From: an uncultured Clostridia bacterium
Lineage (GTDB): Bacteria > Bacillota > Clostridia > Oscillospirales > Oscillospiraceae
DNA length: 6,846 nucleotides
Assembly (NCBI GenBank): GCA_947176425.1
Contig: CAMWQV010000112.1
Span: 1 to 6,846, forward strand
Reading direction: 5' to 3'
The stretch's first letter is position 1; each line of letters opens with the position of its first letter. Both the position numbers and the translations under genes were made by a program. Positions 1 to 6,264 of the stretch are shown piece after piece. Below the pieces are notes generated by a model that was not told where the DNA came from, did not search any database, and saw only the letters and a program-made list of their open reading frames with translations.

Positions 1-1640
1 TCCCATTTACATACCCTCTTACGCAGATGGTAAATAGTTGAATACAGGTTCTTAGCAACGCCGCCGGTCATCATGAATTCCTCCTCCAGCCCTACGCGCT
101 TCAGCAGGGAAAACGCTTTCGACGCGATGGCATGGCAAATACCGTCAGCAATATCTGCCTTTTCGGTGTTGTTGGCGATCAAAGAAATGACCTCGGACTC
201 TGCAAAGACTGTACACATACTGGTAATCGTAATTTTTTCCTTAGACTGGAGCGCAATCGGCCCCAGCTCATCGATCCCCACTTCCAGCGTCCGGGCAATG
301 GCCTCCAGGAACCGGCCTGTCCCGGCGGCGCACTTGTCGTTCATCACGAAATCGGTCACTTCGCCTCTCTCATCCAGTTTGATGGCCTTGCTGTCCTGCC
401 CGCCAATGTCCAGAATGGTGCGGATACGCGGGTTGAAATAATGCGCTCCCCTTCCGTGGCAGCTAATCTCCGTCACGGTTTCATCGGCAAATGAGATGCT
501 GACACGCCCATAGCCAGTCGATACAATCCAGGAAAGGTCCTCTCGCTTCAAACCCGCTTTGTCGAGAACATCCTCCAAAATGCGCGCCGCGCTCTCTCCT
601 GACTTTGCTCCGGTGCGGACCACGGAAAAGGCCGCGATCTCTCTGTCCTGGTCCATGATCACCGCATTGGTAGAAGTAGAACCGCTGTCAACGCCTAACA
701 CATACATTTTACCGTCCTCTGCCTTTCGCTGTCTCTTTTCAACCTGTTCCATATGGCGTCCGGAAGCCGCCGCAAGCGATTCCAGAAACGCCTCCATCCT
801 GGTCAGAATCTGCCCATAGCTCTGCTTGGTATAATCTGTTTCCAAAAGAAGGAGCGGTGTTGGCAGGCTCTCCTTGAGCCACGCGTACTCATAGGAATAA
901 TTGTCGCAAAACTGGACTGTGTGGTAAATAATACCGTCTGCCAAGCCCCAATATTGTCCAATCATCTGCTCACGATTCGCTGCCTCCTCCATGCGCATAC
1001 ATGGGAACTGGCTGATGAGACCTCGCACATACCCATGCAGCACATCTTCCCTTTCCAGGAGTAATTTTCTTGCTACTCCCGTGCAGGTAAAGTCAAAGAC
1101 AACCTCCGCATGATGTTCGTCCAGAATTTGTTTGATATTGGCGTTTGCTCTGGCTCCCAGGATGCCGATCCTGATAGCCTCAGCGACATTCTTCTCCCGT
1201 GATCCCTGCTTTTCGGCCCCATTCTCCGGGCATTTCTCCCGTGTTTGCAGGATATTTGCAAGGGACTGTTCTTCAAAGGTCTTCCCGGAAAATATCTCAT
1301 AGGCGGAAATCATCTTTCGGATTCTTTCTTCATAAAGATCAATCCCCGCGTCCTTGGCAATTCTCGGAATGTCCAGAAGATATACAAATGTTTCTGGCAG
1401 TTTCTTTTTCAGGACATCATACACTCTGCGGATGCTGTCACAGCAAGTCGTTAGAATAATCCCGTCGTATTGCCCATCCAGAACGGTTTCAACCACACCC
1501 TTGGCATAGCTGCAAAGGTTCGGGTGCATGAGCGTATCCGCCTGGTTAAAGTTCGTTACATCCGGCTCAATCCGGCAGGTTTCCTCCCCCATGGCTTCAA
1601 AAATTTCAATGGGAGTGTATTTACAAATATAGCCAATCAT
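1..1640 (-). CDS. 2-hydroxyacyl-CoA dehydratase D-type subunit fused to acyl-CoA dehydratase activase (3' end outside window)
   Basis: One uninterrupted frame of 546 codons encodes two domains and runs off the left edge. Residues 1-295 resemble the HgdB/HadC dehydratase family (PF06050): EIFEAMG at 11-17, CSYAKG from C43, TTCCD at 64-68 and a later Cys at 186. C43, C67 and C186 are plausible ligands of a [4Fe-4S] cluster. A charged linker follows. From M312 comes a BadF/BcrA/HgdC-type ATPase: GVDSGSTST phosphate loop at 316-324, DIGGQDSK at 411-418, NDKCAAGTG with C437, SMCTVFAESE with C476, and TGGVAKN near the edge. C437 and C476 are 39 residues apart, like Cys127 and Cys166, which hold the dimer-bridging cluster of HgdC. 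In this family the activator uses ATP to inject one low-potential electron into the dehydratase. The start is ATG at 1640, 7 nt after AGGAGG, and overlaps the upstream stop as ATGA, suggesting translational coupling. HgdC is about 260 residues, so roughly 25 residues may be missing. The fusion is seen directly; the substrate is unknown. Confidence 0.9.
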   Translation of the reverse strand, partial: MIGYICKYTPIEIFEAMGEETCRIEPDVTNFNQADTLMHPNLCSYAKGVVETVLDGQYDGIILTTCCDSIRRVYDVLKKKLPETFVYLLDIPRIAKDAGIDLYEERIRKMISAYEIFSGKTFEEQSLANILQTREKCPENGAEKQGSREKNVAEAIRIGILGARANANIKQILDEHHAEVVFDFTCTGVARKLLLEREDVLHGYVRGLISQFPCMRMEEAANREQMIGQYWGLADGIIYHTVQFCDNYSYEYAWLKESLPTPLLLLETDYTKQSYGQILTRMEAFLESLAAASGRHMEQVEKRQRKAEDGKMYVLGVDSGSTSTNAVIMDQDREIAAFSVVRTGAKSGESAARILEDVLDKAGLKREDLSWIVSTGYGRVSISFADETVTEISCHGRGAHYFNPRIRTILDIGGQDSKAIKLDERGEVTDFVMNDKCAAGTGRFLEAIARTLEVGIDELGPIALQSKEKITITSMCTVFAESEVISLIANNTEKADIADGICHAIASKAFSLLKRVGLEEEFMMTGGVAKNLYSTIYHLRKRVCKW

Positions 1641-2905
1641 TTCCGTTCCTCCTGTATCATTTCCAGGAACGCCTCCAGGCGGGTCTTAATTTGCCCATCG
1701 TGGCTGTTCCGCCGGTCAATGCCATCGCCATCCAAGATCAGCATAGGGATGCCATGCTGTTTCATTTCTTGCTTTAGAATTGCACTTCCGCCGTCTGCTT
1801 GCTTACAGCCCCAATGGCAGAAGTGAATCACCGCATCGGCACTGGATTTTTCTGCCATCCTGCGGATTGCTTTGGCCTTATGGTCGTAGGTACCATTGTA
1901 GACATTCCGAATCAGCTTTCTGGCAAGGCTTTCAAAGGGCCTGTCCGGGTCCAGTTCATCCAAATTGTCAAACACAATATCAGATGCCATCAACTGATAT
2001 GCTTTATTGCAGTTGAAATAGGTTTTTAAGGTTTCCTGATAAAATGGAAGCAGATGGACCCAAAGGATTTTCTTTCCCATAAAGGCCGGATAGGTTACAA
2101 TTTCTCGATTCATATACTGCACAAGCGCCAGAAATTCTGGTGTGCCCATCATCAAATGGACGCCCATCATCATATAGAGCTGGTCAATGATCTCTCCCGG
2201 ATAATAATATTGGGACATATTCTGATAGAACCGTATCAGCTCCTGCCATGTCTGGTTTTCAATCTCCAATGATTTTTTTAGCTTGTCCAAATCACACTTA
2301 CATCCAAGCTGTGACTCTATCTTCCCCACCATGTCCTTCATCTGACCCGCCAGATATATTACAGAGGCATTGTCCGCCTCGTAAGGCACATCCAGAAGGG
2401 CAAAAGGAACCCCTGTCTTTTTCTGCAAATACCGAAACGTGTTCAGATTTCCATCACAAGTCATAGAGGTTGACACGGCAAAAGCCGGGGCAGGCACTAC
2501 ACCGCTGGCCACGGAACCGATAAAGGCTTTATGGTAGGAACACAGGGTCGGGGCCAATCCAAGAGATTGGGCATAGTCAATGAAGTGTTCTTCCAAGTGA
2601 AAACCGGACAAATAGCAGCCTAAGCATTCAATAGAGAGCATTTTTATCCCCATACTTTCAAAGATTTCACACGGCGCAAAAATGTTCCCCCAAATATACC
2701 TCCTCTCGTGGCTGAGTGATCGAGACACAAACCGCATCATCATGTCTTCCAGTTTTTGATAGCCTTTTGCGATCTTTTTGTTTGGCAGCATGGCAGTTTT
2801 TAGGCAGTTCGCCTGGAAGCCCAGCTTGATCCGCTCCCAGCCCTTCTCAGGATCAGCCTGCGCCTTGCTTTTTGTATAATTGATATACCGATCTGCAATC
2901 TTCAT
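1637..2905 (-). CDS. 2-hydroxyacyl-CoA dehydratase family subunit (HgdB/HadC-like)
   Basis: This 422-residue protein belongs to the 2-hydroxyglutaryl-CoA dehydratase D-component family (PF06050). It has an N-terminal helical part of about 75 residues, then APCEIFESMG, a CLGC pair at 94-97, LCSYHK with C122, MTCDGN with C150, and the family's C-terminal signature: FCHWGCKQADGG with C363 and C367, followed by GIPMLILDGD and KTRLEAFLEM. Such proteins bind an oxygen-sensitive [4Fe-4S] or double-cubane cluster and act with an ATP-driven activator in (R)-2-hydroxyacyl-CoA dehydration, benzoyl-CoA reduction or related reductions. The open frame extends to a GTG at 2926, but AGGAGGT lies inside that extension just before ATG 2905, so I take 2905 as the start. 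The gene overlaps the next one by 4 nt and presumably supplies the partner of its D-type domain. C94 and C97 might be the extra ligands seen in double-cubane proteins, which would point to a reductase rather than a dehydratase; this is a weak inference. Confidence 0.9.
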   Translation of the reverse strand: MKIADRYINYTKSKAQADPEKGWERIKLGFQANCLKTAMLPNKKIAKGYQKLEDMMMRFVSRSLSHERRYIWGNIFAPCEIFESMGIKMLSIECLGCYLSGFHLEEHFIDYAQSLGLAPTLCSYHKAFIGSVASGVVPAPAFAVSTSMTCDGNLNTFRYLQKKTGVPFALLDVPYEADNASVIYLAGQMKDMVGKIESQLGCKCDLDKLKKSLEIENQTWQELIRFYQNMSQYYYPGEIIDQLYMMMGVHLMMGTPEFLALVQYMNREIVTYPAFMGKKILWVHLLPFYQETLKTYFNCNKAYQLMASDIVFDNLDELDPDRPFESLARKLIRNVYNGTYDHKAKAIRRMAEKSSADAVIHFCHWGCKQADGGSAILKQEMKQHGIPMLILDGDGIDRRNSHDGQIKTRLEAFLEMIQEERK

Positions 2906-2908
2906 AAG

Positions 2909-2915
2909 ACCTCCT
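2909..2915 (-). promoter_or_regulatory. Ribosome binding site deciding the dehydratase subunit start
   Basis: On the minus strand AGGAGGT ends 3 nt before ATG 2905. It lies within the longer frame that could begin at GTG 2926 (encoding Ser-Gly-Gly there), which argues against that longer start. The spacing is shorter than usual, but no other start in this frame fits better. Confidence 0.7.
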
Positions 2916-2930
2916 GAATCATACACAGCT

Positions 2931-2993
2931 TTATTCTCTTGCTTTTATATTTCCTTTTGCCGGGGAATAAAATTCCGTATAAATGCTTTCCAT
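2931..2993 (-). CDS. Possible 20-residue leader peptide before the dehydratase operon
   Basis: A short frame starts with ATG at 2993 and ends with TAA 25 nt before the dehydratase subunit start. An AAAAGGA Shine-Dalgarno-like stretch sits about 7 nt upstream of the ATG, which is good placement for a real translation start. The peptide begins MESIYTEFYSP and ends in a basic stretch, NIKARE. I see no amino-acid run typical of attenuation leaders and no homology I recognise. A short palindrome, GGAAT-AAA-ATTCC at 2964-2976, lies inside it and could be an operator or chance. The AT-rich stretch upstream (2994-3099) should hold the operon promoter, but no hexamer pair close to consensus stands out. 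The frame could be chance in AT-rich DNA. Confidence 0.35.
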   Translation of the reverse strand: MESIYTEFYSPAKGNIKARE

Positions 2994-3099
2994 AATTTTT
3001 TCCTTTTACACAGCAAAAGCCAATTACACAAAAGACCATAGCGCCGATAAAATTTACAAATATCTATACCTCTATACTTCCAATGTCCTATGCTTTGTC

Positions 3100-3132
3100 A
3101 AAAAGGTGCAGCCCTCGGCAGGGCTACACCTT
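3100..3132 (-). terminator. Rho-independent terminator ending the efflux/kinase/CheW unit
   Basis: On the minus strand arms at 3120-3132 and 3103-3115 form a 13-bp stem (AAGGTGTAGCCCT with AGGGCTGCACCTT). One G-U pair exists only when the minus strand is transcribed. The loop is GCCG and a run of five T's ends the structure at 3104-3100. The wobble pair and the T run both fix the direction as minus. It lies about 80 nt after the cheW-like stop codon. Confidence 0.88.
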
Positions 3133-3211
3133 CTTTCGTGCAGTTTCAATGATATAGCACTTTAACCCATTCGGCGGTATTATACACATTAATGCAGATT
3201 GGCTGGTTTCC

Positions 3212-3607
3212 TCAATCTTTGAATAAACACTCTATAGACAAGAGCGCAACGTTCATGCCGTTCACTTGAACAATTCCCCCAATATGATGGCTGGTTACTG
3301 CCGGATTACGTGCTCTCGTAATATCAATGTCCACCACAGCTATCACGTCATCAACCACCATGCACACTTTTGCCCCTCTATACGTAAGAACAATAGCGAC
3401 AGCAGGTTTGGTGGGCGAACGATTCTCTGTGTCAAATCTGATTCGCAAATCCATCACAGAATAGATCGTATCACGTATCTTTGTGACACCCAAAATATAC
3501 GGCGCAGTGTGCGGCAAAGCTGTGACGCGCTCGATTCTCACAATTTCAAAAATATAGGATGTCTTAACCGCATATGGATGGTTATTTACTAAAAACATCA
3601 GATACAT
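3212..3607 (-). CDS. Stand-alone CheW-domain protein
   Basis: This 131-residue protein is essentially a single CheW domain (PF01584). It has the N-terminal strand pattern YLMFLVNNHPYAV, EIVRIERVTALP at 21-32, PYILGV at 37-41 and IRDTIYSVMDLRIRF at 44-58, and ends in ALLSIECLF. CheW couples chemoreceptors to the CheA kinase in the cytoplasm. The usual N-I/L-R-G turn reads K-I-R-D here (43-46), and the usual Pro before V-DLR is Ser50, so receptor or CheA contacts may differ. TGAGGAGG at 3616-3623, 8 nt before ATG 3607, fixes the start; the open frame upstream to 3718 overlaps the kinase gene and is probably not translated in this frame. It follows the kinase gene by 58 nt and precedes the terminator. 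No cheA, receptor or flagellar gene is in the window. The family assignment is good; a role in chemotaxis is unproven. Confidence 0.87.
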   Translation of the reverse strand: MYLMFLVNNHPYAVKTSYIFEIVRIERVTALPHTAPYILGVTKIRDTIYSVMDLRIRFDTENRSPTKPAVAIVLTYRGAKVCMVVDDVIAVVDIDITRARNPAVTSHHIGGIVQVNGMNVALLSIECLFKD

Positions 3608-3615
3608 GGAAACGG

Positions 3616-3623
3616 CCTCCTCA
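3616..3623 (-). promoter_or_regulatory. Ribosome binding site deciding the CheW start
   Basis: TGAGGAGG on the minus strand lies 8 nt before ATG 3607, ideal spacing. The CheW domain begins at the first residues after this ATG, so the longer in-frame extension (37 codons to 3718) is not needed. Confidence 0.8.
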
Positions 3624-3665
3624 CATCTTTGCTTTATATAGATAATCTGCATTGCATCGTATACC

Positions 3666-4244
3666 TTAATAAAGTTCCTTGATGATCTCCACGCATCTAT
3701 CAATTCCGAGTGTTCCACTATTTAGGGTAAGGTCATAATTTTGTGCGTGTCCCCATTTCATATCCGTGTAAAACCGATGATATGCCGCACGGCGTTTATC
3801 CTTATTCTTCAGGCGATGTTCCGGGGACTTGTTACGGTCCCCGTACTCTTTTACGATACGCTCGGCCCTAAATGCCATATCCGCATGGACAAAGACTCTC
3901 AGGCAGTCTGCCTTATCTTGAAGAACATAGTCTGCACATCTGCCAACAATGACGCACGACTCTTTCTCTGCAAGTTCTGTAATGATTTTGTATTGAATCG
4001 CCCAAAGATAATCCGCATTGTTAGGACCAATGGCAGAATGCGAAAACGCAGCCGCCAAAAATCCTCCGGGCGCATATTCTCCGACATCCTTAATATAATC
4101 CTCATCAAAACCGCTTTCCGCAGCAAATTTGTGGATCAACTCACTGTCGTAGCAGGGGATGCCCAGCGCCTCTGCCACTTTTTTACCAATGGTACGGCCT
4201 CCGCTGCCAAACTCACGGCTGATGGTAATCACTCTGTTTTTCAA
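3666..4244 (-). CDS. Cytidylate-kinase-like family protein (P-loop nucleotide kinase fold)
   Basis: This 192-residue protein has the signature of the cytidylate-kinase-like family (PF13189). ISREFGSGGRTIG at residues 8-20 is its glycine-rich nucleotide-binding loop, followed by LGIPCYDSELI at 27-37, VIVGRCADYVL at 98-108, and KDKRRAAYHRFYT then WGHAQNYDLTLNSG at 148-177. Family members resemble CMP kinase, but few have been tested, so the phosphate acceptor is unknown; a small-molecule or nucleotide substrate is an inference. No signal peptide is visible, so it should be cytoplasmic. The start is TTG, 9 nt after AAGGAGT (4254-4260); the conserved motif begins at residue 8, so a later start is unlikely. 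It lies 20 nt after the MATE stop and 58 nt before the CheW start, all apparently in one transcript. Such proteins often sit beside MATE pumps in Clostridia as I recall, but I cannot check that here. Confidence 0.88.
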   Translation of the reverse strand: MKNRVITISREFGSGGRTIGKKVAEALGIPCYDSELIHKFAAESGFDEDYIKDVGEYAPGGFLAAAFSHSAIGPNNADYLWAIQYKIITELAEKESCVIVGRCADYVLQDKADCLRVFVHADMAFRAERIVKEYGDRNKSPEHRLKNKDKRRAAYHRFYTDMKWGHAQNYDLTLNSGTLGIDRCVEIIKELY

Positions 4245-4264
4245 CTCTGATACACTCCTTCCGT

Positions 4265-5647
4265 TTACTCTGAAACCGCTGTCTTTTTTAGATGGTTTCT
4301 CTCATACAGGATCAATGCCAATGAAAGTATGAACGCCAGGCCATCCGCAACAGGACCTGTCCACAGAACACCTTTCACTCCCAGGAATACAGGAAGAATC
4401 AATGCCGCAGGCACAAAGAAAATGATTTGCCGTGACAATGAAAGAATGGCAGATTTCACCGGCTTGCCGACCGCCTGCAAATAGACGGCTGTTACCGTCT
4501 GAAAACCAGTTAGCAGACAGAGCATCAGGAAGATGCGGAAGGCCATGACAGCAAATTCGTTGTATAGACCTTCTTCGGAGCCAAACAAGGATACAACACT
4601 CATAGGGGCAAACTGGAAGATTAAAAATGCGATAATCGAAACGACTTCCGAAGCAATGAGCGCAATGTCAAGAGCCTTTTTTACCCGCGCATAATCTTTT
4701 GCTCCATAGTTAAATCCAATAATCGGTTGTGCGCCAGTGGCGATACCAAGCAGGATTGAGATCATAATCTGATTCACCTTCATCACGATACCTGTGGCCG
4801 TCAAGGGAATCTCTGCGCTGTAGATAGATGCGGCACCATACTTGGCTAACAGATTGTTCGTCAGTGCCATGACGATGGTAATGGCAAACTGCGTAATGAA
4901 ACTGCTCAGGCCAAACGTCAAAATGCTTCCGCAGATTTTTCCGTTCCATCGAAATGCGGGGGCATCCAGGTGAACGGTCTTGAACCTGGGCATATACACA
5001 ACAGATACAATGAAGGAGGCCACCTGCCCCATGACCGTAGCAATCGCAGCACCCCGGACCCCCATATGAAATATGAAGATAAAGATGGGGTCAAAGATTA
5101 CATTGATGATTGCACCAAGCACCATAGAAAACATGGAATACTTGGGGCTACCATCCGCACGAATCATTGGGTTTAATGCTGCGGGAATCATCATAAAGGG
5201 CAGGCCGATGCCGATCACAAAGCCATAGTCCAGTGCATAAGGACGCAGCGTTTCTGTTGCACCAAACAGGGTCAAAATAGGGTTGATAAATGCCAGGAAA
5301 ATTACCATTAAGACAATGCTTACAACCGTTACCATAGATGCAGCATTGCCGACACCCCTTTTCGCACTGGCCGGCTCACCTTCACCCAGTTTGAGACTTA
5401 AATACGCAGCACCGCCGTTGCCGATCATAAGGGAAAGTGCTAAAGCGATGATCGTAATAGGAAATACGACATTAGTTGCACCGTTACCAAGATACCCAAC
5501 ACCCCAACCAATGAAAATCTGGTCCACAATGTTGTAAAGTGAGTTCACCAACAACGCGATAACGCTGGGGACTGCAAATTTTACAATCAACCTGCCAATC
5601 GGTTCAGTTGCAAAAGGGCTCTTGTTCTCTGAGAATTCTTTTTCCAT
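4265..5647 (-). CDS. MATE family multidrug efflux transporter (MepA-like)
   Basis: This 460-residue polytopic inner-membrane protein has about 12 hydrophobic segments, the normal size and topology for MATE transporters (PF01554), which exchange cationic drugs or dyes for Na+ or H+. MepA-type marks are visible: PIGRLIVKFAVPS near residue 16, NIVDQIFIG at 39-47, GNGGAAYLSLKLGEG at 77-91, MIRADGSPKY at 161-170 and NVIFDPIFIF at 182-191. The C-terminus is a short basic tail. The frame opens at a GTG (5656), but AGGAGAG at 5656-5662 overlaps that codon and lies 8 nt before ATG 5647, so ATG 5647 is the start. The gene lies 112 nt downstream of the MarR gene, with a terminator-like hairpin and a copy of the MarR-type palindrome between them, and 20 nt before the kinase gene. 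MarR control is inferred from this. The transported substrate cannot be read from sequence. Confidence 0.93.
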   Translation of the reverse strand: MEKEFSENKSPFATEPIGRLIVKFAVPSVIALLVNSLYNIVDQIFIGWGVGYLGNGATNVVFPITIIALALSLMIGNGGAAYLSLKLGEGEPASAKRGVGNAASMVTVVSIVLMVIFLAFINPILTLFGATETLRPYALDYGFVIGIGLPFMMIPAALNPMIRADGSPKYSMFSMVLGAIINVIFDPIFIFIFHMGVRGAAIATVMGQVASFIVSVVYMPRFKTVHLDAPAFRWNGKICGSILTFGLSSFITQFAITIVMALTNNLLAKYGAASIYSAEIPLTATGIVMKVNQIMISILLGIATGAQPIIGFNYGAKDYARVKKALDIALIASEVVSIIAFLIFQFAPMSVVSLFGSEEGLYNEFAVMAFRIFLMLCLLTGFQTVTAVYLQAVGKPVKSAILSLSRQIIFFVPAALILPVFLGVKGVLWTGPVADGLAFILSLALILYERNHLKKTAVSE

Positions 5648-5655
5648 GGGTTCCA

Positions 5656-5662
5656 CTCTCCT
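5656..5662 (-). promoter_or_regulatory. Ribosome binding site deciding the MATE start
   Basis: AGGAGAG on the minus strand lies 8 nt before ATG 5647 and overlaps the alternative GTG at 5656, so the ATG is favoured and the protein loses three residues relative to the longest frame. Confidence 0.75.
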
Positions 5663-5668
5663 GTTCCA

Positions 5669-5690
5669 ATTAAGTAATCAGTTACATATT
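5669..5690. promoter_or_regulatory. Second, diverged copy of the MarR-type operator upstream of the MATE gene
   Basis: On the plus strand this 22-bp site reads ATTAAGTAA, then TCAG, then TTACATATT. Against the palindrome over the marR promoter, 16 of the 18 arm positions match at the same spacing; only the 4-bp centre and two arm positions differ. It lies 21 bp upstream of the MATE start codon, immediately after the T tract of the marR terminator. This suggests a second binding site for the same regulator. No convincing promoter overlaps it: TTGAGC at 5692-5697 has only a poor -10 partner, TTAATT, at 5668-5673. Confidence 0.6.
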
Positions 5691-5695
5691 TGCTC

Positions 5696-5740
5696 AAAAA
5701 ATAGGCAGTGAACCTGAGTAATCTCCTCGGCACACTGCCT
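5696..5740 (-). terminator. Intrinsic terminator or attenuator between marR-like and MATE genes
   Basis: On the minus strand AGGCAGTG (5733-5740) pairs perfectly with CACTGCCT (5703-5710). The 22-nt loop folds further (CCGAG with CTCAGG, one bulged A), and T6 follows at 5701-5696 after a single A. It begins about 20 nt after the marR stop codon. The form is that of a Rho-independent terminator. Because no strong promoter follows before the MATE gene, it may be leaky or regulated and so set the ratio of repressor to pump. Confidence 0.78.
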
Positions 5741-5759
5741 CGAAATTCAGTTTGAAGTA

Positions 5760-6191
5760 TCATTCTGAATCGATATTGTCCAGAATCATATCTATCAGCT
5801 GCAATAATGTCTCCTTCTGGGACTCAGTAAGGCTTTTGCATAGTTCGGATAAAACCTCATCATCATATGCAAGGATCACCTTGTAGATGTCAGTGGACTT
5901 CTCAGTACAGGTAATTTTCTTGTATCTCCTGTCCTGTTCACTGGGGACGCATTGGATAAACCCCTTGCTCTCCAACCTTTGAAGGAGCTTCGTCATTGCT
6001 GGATGCGTGACGTAATGAATCCGCTCCAAGTCGTTCTGATGAATTTCCGTTTCCCCAAACGCTTCCAGACGGCTGACCGACGCTAATACGCGGAGCTGTA
6101 CAGCCGTAAGCCCCATTGCAGATGCTTTTTCGTCCATCTTTCTGCCGAAAGTCCGACTGATCACTGCAATCTTCAAACCAAAAGGCATCAT
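5760..6191 (-). CDS. MarR family transcriptional regulator
   Basis: This 143-residue cytoplasmic protein has the size and layout of MarR dimers: N-terminal helix, then LTAVQLRVLASVSRL (28-42), a helix-turn-helix whose recognition helix is about THPAMTKLLQRLESKGFI (62-79), a wing with PSEQDRRYKKITCTEK (83-98), and a C-terminal dimerisation helix pair to residue 143. MarR proteins bind short palindromes and release DNA on ligand binding, often a substrate of a neighbouring pump. Here a perfect palindrome overlaps its own -10 box and a near copy precedes the MATE gene, so autoregulation and control of the pump are well supported inferences. Two adjacent ATG codons (6191, 6188) could start it. 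The only Shine-Dalgarno-like sequence is a weak GGGATGGGG about 10 nt upstream, which may keep the repressor level low. The inducer is unknown. Confidence 0.92.
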   Translation of the reverse strand: MMPFGLKIAVISRTFGRKMDEKASAMGLTAVQLRVLASVSRLEAFGETEIHQNDLERIHYVTHPAMTKLLQRLESKGFIQCVPSEQDRRYKKITCTEKSTDIYKVILAYDDEVLSELCKSLTESQKETLLQLIDMILDNIDSE

Positions 6192-6216
6192 ACCGGTATC
6201 AACCCCATCCCTCGCA

Positions 6217-6238
6217 AATAAGTAACTCTTTACTTATT
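6217..6238. promoter_or_regulatory. Perfect palindrome, candidate MarR operator over the marR promoter
   Basis: AATAAGTAA (6217-6225) and TTACTTATT (6230-6238) are perfect 9-bp inverted arms around a 4-bp centre, CTCT. The site overlaps the -10 box by 3 bp and covers the expected transcription start, the classic place for repression by blocking RNA polymerase. A near copy lies before the MATE gene. Binding by the adjacent MarR protein is inferred from position and symmetry. Confidence 0.8.
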
Positions 6239-6264
6239 ATAGAGTGTTCTTAGATGTTTGTCAA
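6236..6264 (-). promoter_or_regulatory. Consensus sigma-A (sigma-70 type) promoter of the marR-MATE unit
   Basis: On the minus strand the -35 box is TTGACA (6264-6259), the spacer is exactly 17 nt, and the -10 box is TATAAT (6241-6236). Both hexamers match consensus completely, so the promoter should be strong when not repressed. Transcription should start near 6229, inside the palindrome, giving a leader of roughly 40 nt before the marR start. Confidence 0.9.

Noticed and set aside
2906..2926. Longer dehydratase subunit start at GTG 2926
   Set aside because: The strong AGGAGGT sequence would then be coding, and no ribosome binding site precedes the GTG; ATG 2905 fits better.
2983..3165. A 60-codon plus-strand frame
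   Set aside because: It reads through the minus-strand terminator and an AT-rich leader, and has low-complexity Tyr/Leu-rich content and no family resemblance.
3124..3189. A 21-codon minus-strand frame (starting MCIIPPNG) between cheW and the terminator
   Set aside because: Its end lies inside the terminator stem, and the only Shine-Dalgarno-like sequence (GAGGAAA) is about 15-20 nt too far upstream. It is probably chance.
3741..4250. A 169-codon plus-strand frame opposite the kinase gene
   Set aside because: It is the antisense shadow of a gene with clear kinase-family motifs; its translation has no recognisable domain.
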